NCBI GenBank assembly: GCA_013151865.1
Contig: JAADHN010000138.1
Location: 84,246-148,245 of the forward strand
Length of the DNA: 64,000 bases
Direction of reading: 5' to 3'
From: Kiritimatiellota bacterium
Lineage (GTDB): Bacteria > Verrucomicrobiota > Lentisphaeria > Oligosphaerales > JAADHN01
Positions 11,028 through 21,301 of the stretch are shown one piece after another. Each line of letters starts with the position of its first letter. Position 1 is the stretch's first letter. A program made the translations under genes and the position numbers. The notes beneath the pieces were generated by a model that did no database searches, was not told the origin of the DNA, and was given only the letters and a program-made list of their open reading frames with translations.

Positions 11028-12809
11028 TCAGCGCCTCCGTCCCCCCCACCAGACGTCCGCGAATCGCCCGATGTCGTCCCAATTGCCGCCCCAGGTGCAA
11101 TACATCGTGCCGATGACATTCGGGACCCCCCGGACGGCTTTGAGCCAATGTTGAAAATCTTCGGTCACATCCCGGTCGTAGTACCCTGCCACGACCTGAG
11201 GGTGCCCGCGTTTGGAGAAGAACTCGAGGCTCTTGCGTTTGGCGATCCAGGTCACAACAGTCATGTCCTTGGGGAGGCCTTCCCACGAACCGGCCAACGT
11301 GTTGTTTACCAAATAGTAATTCTCGCGGGCATTGTGGTTCGGGTCGAACATGTCCGACCAGACGAACATGGGCTTGCCGCCTCCATTCTTGCGGACGATT
11401 TCCGCAATCCGCCGGACGTTGTAGGCCAACAGTTCTCCGGAATTCCGGAATCGTTTGGTTTCTTCGGGCTCCCACCCGCCCGTGCGCATTTCATCATAGG
11501 CGAGGAACCAACCGTCCGGATGGAACAGTTCGCGATTGTATTTCACGCTGTCCCGGCAGATCTCGAATACTTTCGGATTGTAAAGACTGCAATTCATCTG
11601 GTCGTTGGGCATGGGCAGGGCATGGTAGGCGGAAAACAGCACGGTCTGCCCCTCGCGAATCCGGGAGTCGGGCGCCAGAAGGACGCCCGGGGACGCGTGG
11701 ATCACCCCGTACGTTCCCCGCCAGCGGGCACGGCCCAATTTCGGATCCTCCACCCGCCGATAGTCCCGCCCCTCGATATACACCGTTCCGTCTTTGCCGG
11801 CGATCCGCAGCGGCAGGTCGTCGCGCCGCAGCACATTCAGCGTGGGTACGGCCTCGATTCGCACGCCGTCGACCCACATGCGGCCGGACTTGCCGCCCCA
11901 GATGCCGATGTAAAACCGAACTTTGCGTCGGTTCAGACTGTTGAAAACCACAACTTGCTCGCACCAATCCGCGGAGGTGTCGCGCAACTTCTTTCGGGCG
12001 GGAGCGTCTTCGGCCGGCTTCTCGCGGAATCCGCACGTTTGCAGCGTGCGTTTGCCGTCCGCGGCAAGAACCAGGCTCTGATAATTCCCGGTGACCTTGT
12101 CCAGTTTTATCCAATAATGGACGCGATACTGCTGAAACGGTCGGACAACCCACGTCTGGAACACACGGTTGTGGCCCCATTTATTGGTGCGGGCGCCGAC
12201 TTCAAACCGGAGAGAAACGCTGCCGTCTTTCACCACCTGCACGTCGGCAAAAGAGCCGCGACCGGGATCGTCGTGAAACCAAGATGGAAAGCGGTCGCCC
12301 CGGTGCTCTTCGAACGAGGGATTGGCAATGCGCACATCGCAAATCGAGACCAAACGTCCCTCAGCCGCGCGGAGCGAGACATTCCGGACGGGATATCCCG
12401 CGGCCAGATTCGGATCGTGCATCAAGATGCCGCCCGCATAGCCGAACGGTGCTGCGGTCACGATGAAATCCATGCCGCGCTCCCGAGCGAGTCGCCGGAA
12501 CGCGAGGGCGTTCCGCTTCCACTTCTCTCCGATGCCGACCGCCGGTCCCCACCAAGTGGTCAGTTTGGTATCTGCGTACACCACTCCGTTATACCCGGCT
12601 TTGGCCGCACGTTCGACGATGTCTCGCGCCATTGCCGCATTCCGGTCCACGAGCATGTTCAGAGGGACACGCACCCAGCGTTTTTGCCAAACGGGCGCCC
12701 TCCCTTCCCGAGCCGATGCCCGGCTGGCGGCGACCGCAGCCCAAAAAAAGGCCGCGCCAAGGAATCTGACGGCGTTTCGAAGGATCAACGGCACGCGGTG
12801 CAGCAACAT
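11028..12809 (-). CDS. exported putative glycosidase (TIM-barrel type)
   Basis: A 593-residue exported protein. The start is the ATG at 12807-12809, preceded by TTTGGAGG. A signal peptide is clear (FLGAAFFWAAVAASRASA). The N-terminal part (AARDIVERAAKAGYNGVVYAD-type, residues about 45-130) and the C-terminal part (GWFLAYDEMRTGGW near residue 415, then KPMFVWSDMFDPNHN) look like the two halves of a glycoside hydrolase barrel. The adjacent Asp-Glu of YDEM are candidate catalytic residues, as in GH20-like enzymes. A jelly-roll-like insert (residues about 180-340, with FQQYRVHYWIKLDK) may bind carbohydrate. I cannot name a family with confidence. It lies upstream of the sialidase-like gene on the same strand. 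Confidence 0.6.
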   Translation of the reverse strand: MLLHRVPLILRNAVRFLGAAFFWAAVAASRASAREGRAPVWQKRWVRVPLNMLVDRNAAMARDIVERAAKAGYNGVVYADTKLTTWWGPAVGIGEKWKRNALAFRRLARERGMDFIVTAAPFGYAGGILMHDPNLAAGYPVRNVSLRAAEGRLVSICDVRIANPSFEEHRGDRFPSWFHDDPGRGSFADVQVVKDGSVSLRFEVGARTNKWGHNRVFQTWVVRPFQQYRVHYWIKLDKVTGNYQSLVLAADGKRTLQTCGFREKPAEDAPARKKLRDTSADWCEQVVVFNSLNRRKVRFYIGIWGGKSGRMWVDGVRIEAVPTLNVLRRDDLPLRIAGKDGTVYIEGRDYRRVEDPKLGRARWRGTYGVIHASPGVLLAPDSRIREGQTVLFSAYHALPMPNDQMNCSLYNPKVFEICRDSVKYNRELFHPDGWFLAYDEMRTGGWEPEETKRFRNSGELLAYNVRRIAEIVRKNGGGKPMFVWSDMFDPNHNARENYYLVNNTLAGSWEGLPKDMTVVTWIAKRKSLEFFSKRGHPQVVAGYYDRDVTEDFQHWLKAVRGVPNVIGTMYCTWGGNWDDIGRFADVWWGGRRR

Positions 12810-12879
12810 GGTGTGCCTCCAAATTCGACGGGCCGGAGTCTCGGTTCCCGACACTCGGAGCGTCCCCCATCCTTTGGCG

Positions 12880-13137
12880 TTACGGCTCAATCACGGCCAA
12901 AGCCGTATCGACGTTGCCAAACGGAGCGCTGACTTGGGTCCCCGCCACCCGGTCGCGCACGCGTTCGACCATACTCTCTCGGGCGAAACGACTGCACATG
13001 GCACGCTGTCCTTCCCGCTGCTTTCCGATGCCATGCGCTCCATCACGGCGTCGGGGACGACGACATCGGGGACTTCGTTCCGCATGAAAGACGCGTTGCG
13101 CAAACCGGCCGACGGCCAGATTCCGGCGATCACCGGC
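12880..13137 (-). pseudogene. metF: degraded 3' end of a methylenetetrahydrofolate reductase (metF-type) gene
   Basis: The minus strand encodes the C-terminal signature of MetF / bifunctional homocysteine methyltransferase-MTHFR proteins, split over two frames. The first frame reads PVIAGIWPSAGLRNASFM then NEVPDVVVPDAVMERM, close to the family's P(V/I)xAGIWPLxSLRNAxFxxNEVPGxxVPDExxERM. After a frameshift near 13010-13040 the second frame reads MVERVRDRVAGTQVSAPF then GNVDTALAVIEP and stop, matching the family's last helix. Nothing upstream of 13140 resembles the rest of the enzyme, so about 86 codons of an originally much larger gene remain. The ORF track shows these as two unrelated small ORFs. 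It is a relic, not a functional gene. Confidence 0.72.
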
Positions 13138-14479
13138 CATCACAGGCGGCGCCACAGCGACGTCCTGTGCATGGCTTGGTTCTGTCCGAATATCCTATCC
13201 GGCCATCTGTTGCGGATTCCGCAATTGCACAACCACAACGGATCGATCGGGCAATGCGCCCGTAGGGGCCGGGCTCGACCGCTCCGTTCCCGCGTCCGAC
13301 CGGCCAGAAACGGTTGCCAGGGGAATTCCCCCTCCAAGGCGCTCGGGTCGGGGCCCCGTTTCAGACGGCCCCGACGGCCGTGCCCACCGAGCCGGAATGC
13401 CCGAGCCTGCCGGTCCAAATTCCAGGCGCGGACTATATTGCCTGCGCCGCGATTGACAACCGTTTGGACCTGCAAGGTCCGCGCCGATACGGCGAGTGCT
13501 CTGTCGGCGCGGCACCTCAGACGCCGGACGTTCTGGCTCTCTTTTTCCTCGGTGGCCTCGACGACCTCTGTGGCAGAAGTTGCCTTCCGGCGTTCCCGGG
13601 CCGTCCCGACAACCATGCCGAAGCCTGCTCCCACGGGATGCCTGCGGGCACGAGCAATTCACGAGCCGCCGAACGCCATGACGCATCTCCCGTATCTTCA
13701 GAACACTGCCGCCAAACGCCGGCCGAGTCAGGTTTTCCACGCAAGCCCGCCCGTCGTTCGGCGCAATCCCCCGACACTTCACGCCGACGGGATAGCCGAG
13801 CAAAGGGCGTCGTCCCCGGCGCATGGGGCGGGCAATCAAAAAAAAGTGTTGGAAACATGCAAAGACTCAAATCAAGGGGTTACGACTTCGAGGGGTGGAA
13901 ACCACCCGAAAAAGCGGCCCCCGAGGCTTGTCATACCCCGACTGTTTCGTTAGATTGCATCCGTTTCCCAGGACATTCGGGGAAGTGTTTTCGAAACGGT
14001 CACGGTCCTCTCTTGTCGTTTTGGAGACGGCGTGTTCTTCCACTTGTGGGATCCCGCGTTCAGGTACCGGGAGGCTCCCGGCGGGGTCCGCGGTGTGGTT
14101 CCCGGAAAGAGGTGGAAGTCTCCGCCGCAGCGGCCCGGAGCATGGGCCGCAGACGAGATGGCGTCGGGACCGCTCCCGAAAGATGGGGACAGCGCGCATC
14201 GAGGCCGCAAAGGCGGTCGCGCCCTCTCGCTTCACGGTGTTGCTGCTTCGTTGGGCGCGTCCCGTTCGGGAAGACGGGGTTAGAAAGCAACTGCACCGAA
14301 TAGGGTGGATGTCCGGAAGCTTGAGTTTATCGAATCCGGCGGGACCCACGGCGAAGTTTCCCTGGTGGAAGTCGACCCGACGCTCCCGGCGCGGTTCGGA
14401 AAACATTTTCGGACAACCTCGAAACTTGGGCAGTTCTGAGAATCCTTCGAGTTTCCAGCTACGGTCAGGTGCGAACCTT
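13138..14479. other. 1.3-kb gene-free region upstream of dnaA
   Basis: I find no recognisable gene. One segment (about 13540-13585, minus strand) contains CCACAGAGG and a purine-rich CACCGAGGAAAAAGAGAG. This resembles the CACAGAGG-type intergenic repeats I recall from PVC genomes. I looked for DnaA boxes (TTATCCACA and its complement) and saw none with fewer than two mismatches, so an origin here is not supported, although its position next to dnaA is suggestive. Confidence 0.4.
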
Positions 14480-15841
14480 ATGGAAAAGAACGCTCAAACC
14501 GCGTGGGGGGCCGCGGCAGTCCGCTTGCGCAAGCTTCTGAACGAGGACACATACGACCGCTGGATCGCGGGGATTGTGCCCCTGGCGATCGAGAAAAACA
14601 ATTTCCGCCTCGGCGTATCGAACGAGATTTTCAGCGAATGGCTGACGAACAACTACCAGGATCTGATCAGGACCGCCCTCGAGGAAGCAACCGGCACCAC
14701 CTATAACGTGCTGTTCGAAAGTGGACACGATCCCGCCGCCGCCGAACTCGCTTCGGACGCGACCGCGGCAGGCGCTCCGACCGGGCGACGGCGGCGTCCC
14801 GCCGAAACGGACGTCGCCCAAGGCCGCTACGACCGTCGTCTCACATTCGACTCGTTTGTTGTCGGAGAGAACAATAAGTTCGCCTATGCTGCGTCCCACG
14901 CTGTTGCAGACGCTCCCGGCAAAGCCTACAATCCCCTCTTTATCCACGGGGCGACCGGATTGGGCAAGACTCACCTGCTGCAGGCGATCGCCCAGGAAGT
15001 CCTCGGACGCAGGAAGCGGGCCCGCATCGAATACCTGACCAGCGAAGAATTCGCCAATCTCTTTATCGACGCGTTGATGAACCGACGCCTGCCGGGGTTT
15101 CGGCGGCACTATCGCGGAGTCGACTTGCTGTTAATCGACGACGTCCACTTTTTCAAGGGCAAGGAACAGTTCCAGGAAGAGTTCTTCCATACATTCAACG
15201 CGTTGTACAATCGACGTAAGCAGATCGTTCTGACCTCGGACCGCCCCCCACACGAAATCGGCGGTCTGGAAAAACGCCTCGTTTCGCGCTTCGAATGGGG
15301 ACTCACCACAGAAATCCTCCCCCCCGACCTGGAAACCCGAGTGGCTTTTCTGCGCAAGAAGCAAGAGGGCAATAGCCTGAAACTGTCGGACGAAGTGCTG
15401 CAATTCATGGCCGGACTGATCAAGTCGAACTTCCGGCGTCTCGAAGGCGCACTGCTCCGACTGGTCTCCTATGCCTCGATGACCGGCAGCGAGGTGGACA
15501 CCGAGCAGGCGGAATTCCTGCTTCGCCCCATTATCGAGGAAGAATCGGCGAGCAGCGTCAGTGTCGAGAAGATTCAGCGGACTGTCGCGGAACACTTCGA
15601 CATCCGCGTCGCCGATATGCTCGGGAAGCGGCGGCCTCAGAATATTGCCTTTCCACGACAGGTGGCCATGTTTCTTTGCCGGCGCCTGACCGACCATTCG
15701 ACGACAACCATCGGGGAACAGTTCAACCGGAACCACGGAACGATTCTTCACGCCGTGAATACGATCGAGCAACGGATGAAGCGGGACTCCCAGTTCCGTC
15801 ACACGATCGGCTTCCTCGAACGCAAGCTGCGGGGCTTTTAG
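14480..15841 (+). CDS. dnaA: chromosomal replication initiator protein DnaA
   Basis: A 453-residue DnaA, the AAA+ ATPase that binds DnaA boxes and melts the origin. I place the start at the ATG at 14480, preceded by AGGTGCGAACCTT. The ORF-track start 219 codons earlier covers non-homologous sequence. Domain I is residues about 1-85 (WGAAAVRLRKLLNEDTYDRW). A variable linker follows. Walker A is GATGLGKTH near residue 157 (usual GGxGLGKTH). Walker B is LLLIDDVHF near residue 217. The domain IV DNA-binding signature is NHGTILHAVNTIE near residue 418. All parts are present. It stands alone: no dnaN or gyrase gene follows, and the next gene is convergent. Confidence 0.97.
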   Translation: MEKNAQTAWGAAAVRLRKLLNEDTYDRWIAGIVPLAIEKNNFRLGVSNEIFSEWLTNNYQDLIRTALEEATGTTYNVLFESGHDPAAAELASDATAAGAPTGRRRRPAETDVAQGRYDRRLTFDSFVVGENNKFAYAASHAVADAPGKAYNPLFIHGATGLGKTHLLQAIAQEVLGRRKRARIEYLTSEEFANLFIDALMNRRLPGFRRHYRGVDLLLIDDVHFFKGKEQFQEEFFHTFNALYNRRKQIVLTSDRPPHEIGGLEKRLVSRFEWGLTTEILPPDLETRVAFLRKKQEGNSLKLSDEVLQFMAGLIKSNFRRLEGALLRLVSYASMTGSEVDTEQAEFLLRPIIEEESASSVSVEKIQRTVAEHFDIRVADMLGKRRPQNIAFPRQVAMFLCRRLTDHSTTTIGEQFNRNHGTILHAVNTIEQRMKRDSQFRHTIGFLERKLRGF

Positions 15842-16029
15842 CCGGGATTGTGCACAAACTTGGACGCGAGAGGGGGCGGCTCTCATACTGAATCAGGTTG
15901 TTGCGGCGACCGATGGACGGGACGGTGTTGAAGCGCCGCCGCGGTCGACGCTTGACGGCAACGCCCCCAAGATGTGCGAGATGCATCGTCACAGCAGACG
16001 GTCCATGACCAATCCGGGTTGAAGTCCGC

Positions 16030-19000
16030 TCACTTCTCGTCTCGGGCTTCCCATCGGCGGGCCGACCGGAGCACCCGGTAGACGTGCGTCAGCGTCAGGG
16101 TCTCGCCAACCGGCAGTTTTACGGTCCGAGACCAGAGTTCGAGGTTGACGCGTTGCTGACCGCCGTTCCAGTTTACGTATGCCGTCGTCACGTCGCCGGG
16201 CTCGAATCGGTCGAGAACGCCAAAGTCGCGGCCCCGGTCCACCCAGGCCCATTCACCGGCCGGAAGCGCGTCGCCGCGCAGCCACTTTTCCCTCTCTTTC
16301 AACGGGTCATTCTGCACGGCCAACGGGAACCGCCCCCACCTGCCGTCGGCTTTCTTGACCCACACGACGACGTCTTGAGTCGAGCCGACGGCAAAGGCGG
16401 GATGGACTCGTATACAGGCGGTCTGGGGACCCCGCGCGACATTGGTCAGGGTCGTATGCACCTGAAACTCGGGTCGATCGGGCAAGAGTTCGATGGTTCT
16501 CTCGACTTTGAACCCGTTGCCGAGTTCGGCTGCCATGGTCACGGCGGTGTCCGACTGGAAAGTGACCCTGTAAGACTCGTCCCAGCCCGGGGAACGATAA
16601 CCGGACTCGCTGTATTCCTCGTACCCGCCCTCGGCCGGTTCGAAGCCCCGGTCCGGGTCTCCAAACCGTTTGAAGATGTCCACCGGAACACCCCCGGCAA
16701 GGCTGCGCAAACGCCAAATCCGACCCCCACGTCCGGGAACGACCACCGCATCGAGGTGCGGAGTCCGCAGACGGATGATCGGAAGACTCTTCCCGCGCTC
16801 CTGTTGGCGCGCCAGCCACGGACCGAGGTACCCTCTCCGCCCCTCGCGGATATGCGTCACACCCGCCGCTTTCGCGATCTTCGCAAAACGCTCGACCAGA
16901 GTCCGAACATCTGCCTCGGCGGCGGCCGGCACGAGCTGGTCGCCCTTCTCGATATACCCGCCGCCGCGGCTTAAAGCGATCCGAGTATAGAGCAACGGGA
17001 GCCGAGCCACTCGAGTTCGCTGCAATCGGACGGGATCCGCTTCCACGCGCTTCTCCGCCCGGTCGAAGAGCTGAACGGATTTCCGGATCACCTCGGGAGT
17101 GAGATATCCGGCGCTCGGCGGGGAGTAAATCCGGACATGCAAATCGGGGTTGTTGCGCACCTGATCGTGAACCAAGTCAATGTATTGCCGCATCGGTGCG
17201 GCGGCCTTGCCGTAATAAGCCGCCAGGAACTCGTCGATGGCTTTGTCCGTATCGTATGATGGGTCCCACAACGTTTTGGCCATGATCCAAGTGCGAAGTT
17301 CAGCGAACTCGCCGCCTCGTGTGAAATAGTCTGCCTCCTCGTAAATGCCCGTGACCCCGTGGTTGACGAAGAAGTCGATGTTGGGCTTGAGTACATAGAG
17401 GTTCGGAAACGGCATGATGCAATGGGCGTAGTTGATGACGTAGTCCCAAATGTGAAGCCGATTGCAAATGCGATTCCAGCCTTCGATGTCGCGCCGGAAC
17501 GAGGCGTTGAAGGGATCGGTCGCCAGCGGGTGCGCGAAACAGCACTCGATGCTGCAGAGCCGCACGGCCACATTCGGCCTGGGCCGGACATGCAGGGGCG
17601 GCTTGCGGCTCCACTGGTATGCAAGTGTGTCGACGATCTTGGTCGGAAACTCGTCCCGAACCGCGTCGGCAATCGCGTTGACAAAGTGGATCAACACTCC
17701 CGCCTGACTGCCTTCTTTCTCGGCCAGGGCCCGGCATTTCGGGCACTGGCAATAATTGCCCCAATCATTTTGGGATACGGAAAAAATCGTGGCGTCCGGC
17801 GACTCGCGCATCCGCCGCCGGATCGCGGCCGTGACAAAGCGCACAACGTCCGGATTGGTCATACAGAGCTGGGTACGTTGGGGCCCCACGCGTTTTCCGC
17901 CGATTTCGGAGTAGTACTCCGGATGTTCGGCAAAGTACTCCGACGGAGGAAGCAGTGAATTGAATGTGTGGACGAAGCCGCGGTACGTAATCTTGCCGCC
18001 GCGCTCTTCGTCGAGTCGGGTCTGGGTCCCGTTGATCTTGTTGCGTACCGCCCAGTCAGCGTCACGCGAATTCGGGTAGTCCGTGGCACGGTACTCGAGT
18101 GGCGGGACATACGTCCGATCGACCTTCGGGACCGCGAGGGTTCCGCGCTTCGGCAAGATCGTGCAATCCGGCGTAAACCAGCGGCAGCCCAAATAGTCCT
18201 CGAGGAAAGTGTAGCAGGCATAGAGCACACCTCGTTTGTTGCCGGCCAGCACCAGGGCCGGGCCAACCGTCCGGATCAGAATGCCCTCTTGGCCCAGTGC
18301 CTTCCAATCCACGCTCACACCGAGCTTCTTAAGCAGGGCGCTGCGCCCCACCACAAGAGGTATGCGCTCGCCGCAGCGACTGTCGCTGACAATGGGCGGG
18401 GCCGCCCCCATGATGGACTCGAGGTGTTTCTGCAGGTCCGAGGCGGCGTGTTGTTCCTGGGGCGTCGGTTTGTCCGGAATCACGATGGCATGGCTGTCCG
18501 GAGCCACCAGACGCCCCCCGATCAACACCTGACAGCGCCCCAAATCGGCACGGCGGCGGGCGTTTTTCGTCATGGCTTCTTCAAGCTGGGTTGCCGCGCC
18601 GGTCAGGAACTTCCGGCCGGGGGCGTCCTCAGGCAGGGCTTCGAGGACGCGCTCCAGGTCAGCCTTCAACGCCTGGATCTGCTCCCGCTCGCGCGCCACG
18701 GTCACGGCGCCCCCGGTCCGTCCCAAAGCATCCTGTATCCGGACCGCCAGAGCCTTGGCCGCAGCGGGCTGCCCTCCGGAATCCAAGACGGCCTCCCGGT
18801 ACAGGCTGCGGACTTCGCCAGGGTTCAGACCTGCCGTGAGTTCGCTGAGCCGGGTGAGGCCGTTGCTGTAGCCTGCCCCCCCGTTCACCAGGAAGATTTT
18901 GATCAACGCGCGCTTCCGGCCCGGGTCCCGGGTATGCTTCGCCAAAAGACACGCAATGTCGGCTCGGGTGTAAGCCGAAGCACCGTTCATCAAGGCTTGT

Positions 19001-19590
19001 GCCCTCTCCGGCTTCCCCCGGTCCAGGTAGTAACGAGCCAGGTATTGCCGTTCCGCGTCGCTGTGCCGGGCCTTGGCCAACAACGGCGCAACCGTCGCCT
19101 CGGCATCTCGGACCTTGCGGACCGTCACGTCGTCGATCCAGGCCTCGCTGTCCCGCGCCCCTATGAACGCCAACGGGTGAAAGAAAACATGGTCCGAAGG
19201 CGATGAGAATGTCACGTCGATTCTGCGCCAGTCTTGCGTGGTCCGCAACGGCACGGATCGGACAAACGCCCAGTCGAACGAGTTCCATGCGTACACATAG
19301 AGAGCGAAAAGGGCCCCCGCGCCCACTCGGGCTTTCACGAAACCCGTGACGTGATAGGTGGCAAACGGCTCCACGTCGAGCCGCCCGCCGATACAGAGCC
19401 AATGCTGTTTCGTCCCGACCTGGAGATGGCCGCTGCGCTGGCCCGTATGGGCCGGACCGGGCACACCAGTCCGCTCGAAACCGGGATCAGGAAAGATGTT
19501 CTTCCCCTTCTCCGCGGCCCAACCGATCGAAATGGTCAGGAACAAACAGGTCAAACAGTTGGTTGTCCTAAAAAACGTGCGGTGCTTCAT
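16030..19590 (-). CDS. exported DUF4838 domain-containing protein, putative glycan-active enzyme
   Basis: A 1186-residue exported protein. The start is the ATG at 19588-19590, preceded by GGAGGA, and opens a signal peptide (CLFLTISIGWAAEKG). The ORF track adds 108 shadow residues. Residues about 25-155 look like a carbohydrate-binding beta-sandwich (PDPGFERTG ... DSEAWIDDVTVRKV). Then comes a helical part. Next is an alpha-glucuronidase/hyaluronidase-type N-terminal domain (IVIPDKPTPQEQHAASDLQK near residue 380). The DUF4838 core carries VSQNDWGNYCQCPKCRALA near residue 610, where the Cys pair may bind metal. The C-terminal 250 residues resemble a galactose-mutarotase-type beta domain (FKVERTIELLPDRPEFQVHT). 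Catalytic activity has not been shown for the family to my knowledge, so glycosidase is an inference. Confidence 0.8.
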   Translation of the reverse strand: MKHRTFFRTTNCLTCLFLTISIGWAAEKGKNIFPDPGFERTGVPGPAHTGQRSGHLQVGTKQHWLCIGGRLDVEPFATYHVTGFVKARVGAGALFALYVYAWNSFDWAFVRSVPLRTTQDWRRIDVTFSSPSDHVFFHPLAFIGARDSEAWIDDVTVRKVRDAEATVAPLLAKARHSDAERQYLARYYLDRGKPERAQALMNGASAYTRADIACLLAKHTRDPGRKRALIKIFLVNGGAGYSNGLTRLSELTAGLNPGEVRSLYREAVLDSGGQPAAAKALAVRIQDALGRTGGAVTVAREREQIQALKADLERVLEALPEDAPGRKFLTGAATQLEEAMTKNARRRADLGRCQVLIGGRLVAPDSHAIVIPDKPTPQEQHAASDLQKHLESIMGAAPPIVSDSRCGERIPLVVGRSALLKKLGVSVDWKALGQEGILIRTVGPALVLAGNKRGVLYACYTFLEDYLGCRWFTPDCTILPKRGTLAVPKVDRTYVPPLEYRATDYPNSRDADWAVRNKINGTQTRLDEERGGKITYRGFVHTFNSLLPPSEYFAEHPEYYSEIGGKRVGPQRTQLCMTNPDVVRFVTAAIRRRMRESPDATIFSVSQNDWGNYCQCPKCRALAEKEGSQAGVLIHFVNAIADAVRDEFPTKIVDTLAYQWSRKPPLHVRPRPNVAVRLCSIECCFAHPLATDPFNASFRRDIEGWNRICNRLHIWDYVINYAHCIMPFPNLYVLKPNIDFFVNHGVTGIYEEADYFTRGGEFAELRTWIMAKTLWDPSYDTDKAIDEFLAAYYGKAAAPMRQYIDLVHDQVRNNPDLHVRIYSPPSAGYLTPEVIRKSVQLFDRAEKRVEADPVRLQRTRVARLPLLYTRIALSRGGGYIEKGDQLVPAAAEADVRTLVERFAKIAKAAGVTHIREGRRGYLGPWLARQQERGKSLPIIRLRTPHLDAVVVPGRGGRIWRLRSLAGGVPVDIFKRFGDPDRGFEPAEGGYEEYSESGYRSPGWDESYRVTFQSDTAVTMAAELGNGFKVERTIELLPDRPEFQVHTTLTNVARGPQTACIRVHPAFAVGSTQDVVVWVKKADGRWGRFPLAVQNDPLKEREKWLRGDALPAGEWAWVDRGRDFGVLDRFEPGDVTTAYVNWNGGQQRVNLELWSRTVKLPVGETLTLTHVYRVLRSARRWEARDEK

Positions 19591-19894
19591 GGGCTGGTTC
19601 CTCCGGCCGAAGTGTGCAATGCATCCTGGAAACGTCCGGGCGGCGATGTCATGCAGCCGGGAAACGGACAGGGCGGACCCCCCACCGCGTTCTCTGCGAC
19701 GTCTGCAAGATCGTGCAAAGCGACCCGGTCGCCAGCGACCGTATCTCGGCAAAGGTTCGGCGTCAAGTCGCGTCGGCCGGGGCAAATCCGAACCGTGTGC
19801 GCCCGCCGCCAGGGGTTGTGGAGGATTGCCGGCCCCGGACCGCCCCGCTCCCCCCGCAGGGCAGTCCGGACGCATCAAGAACTCTTGGCAAACG
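19591..19894. other. gene-free stretch upstream of the DUF4838 gene
   Basis: This 304-base segment holds the SD of the DUF4838 gene and no recognisable coding sequence. I did not find a convincing promoter pair for that gene. Confidence 0.4.
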
Positions 19895-20213
19895 AGAGCC
19901 CGGCCACAAAGCAAGGGCCCGTGACCGCGCGAGAAAGAGTGCGATTTTGGGTGAGATTTCGTTCCCCCCGAACGGGACCCGGCGTTGCTGCCCTCGACGG
20001 TAATCCCGCTCGGCGAGACGCGGAAAACGGCGAAAGATCGTCCGAACGCGCCGCGCCCTACCGCCTTCGTCCCACGCCTGCGGGACTCTGGCGGACAAGT
20101 CGGATTGGGGCGGAAGGCGGCCTGCGCCCCCAGCCGATCCCGCTTGGCGGGAGAGACGGGTCCGCCTCAGGCGGACAGCGATTCGCCCTTGGCGAAGAGC
20201 AACAACTCCCGCG
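19895..20213 (-). repeat. dispersed intergenic repeat B, copy 2
   Basis: An inverted copy of the block at 3743-3888. On the minus strand the shared order is CGCGGGAGTT, TCGCTGTCCGCCTGAGGCG, AACGAAATCTCACCCAAAAT and TTGTGGCCGGGCTC. About 170 bases (roughly 19990-20160) are absent from copy 1. It sits just upstream of the first pseudopilin promoter. Confidence 0.7.
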
Positions 20214-20317
20214 GCTCACGCCCCCTTTTTCTCCTTGGGAACGGGCTCAAACGAAGGTCCGGCGCCCGGCGCCGGAAAGGAGTGTGAGTTTTTCTCTTTT
20301 TTTTCGCAACAAATGCC

Positions 20318-20346
20318 TTGACAAGGCCTGCTCCAACCTTTAGAAT
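20318..20346 (+). promoter_or_regulatory. sigma-70 promoter of pseudopilin gene 1
   Basis: TTGACA (20318-20323), 17-base spacer, TAGAAT (20341-20346). The -35 is perfect and the -10 has one mismatch. The expected start of transcription near 20353 gives a leader of about 115 bases. The paralogous unit has the same arrangement, which makes chance unlikely. Confidence 0.8.
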
Positions 20347-20467
20347 CCCAACTCAGGTTTTGGCGCGTGGCATGCATTCTCTTTACTACTTTCCGCCGGC
20401 GACGCGGTGTCGCAGGAGAACGGGAAGAAGGCGCGGACCGAAACACAGAAAAAGGGAGTAAGGCATC

Positions 20468-21214
<747 letters not shown>

Positions 21215-21264
21215 GAAGGACCGTCGCGTCGCGACCGGTCCGAGACTGATCGATGTTCAAACTC

Positions 21265-21301
21265 GGCCCTTCCGCCGTCTTCCCGGCGGGAGGGCCTTTT
21301 T
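21265..21301 (+). terminator. intrinsic terminator of pseudopilin gene 1
   Basis: GGCCCTTCCGCCG (21265-21277) pairs with CGGCGGGAGGGCC (21284-21296), 12 of 13 positions, over a 6-base loop, followed by five T. It lies 50 bases after the stop codon. Confidence 0.85.

Noticed and set aside
10765-11475. N-terminal 237 residues of the 785-residue sialidase ORF
   Set aside because: This part overlaps the neighbouring glycosidase gene in another frame. The SD and signal peptide place the true start at 10764.
10818-12932. 704-residue plus-strand ORF
   Set aside because: It is an antisense shadow of the putative glycosidase, which has a signal peptide, an SD and sensible domain content.
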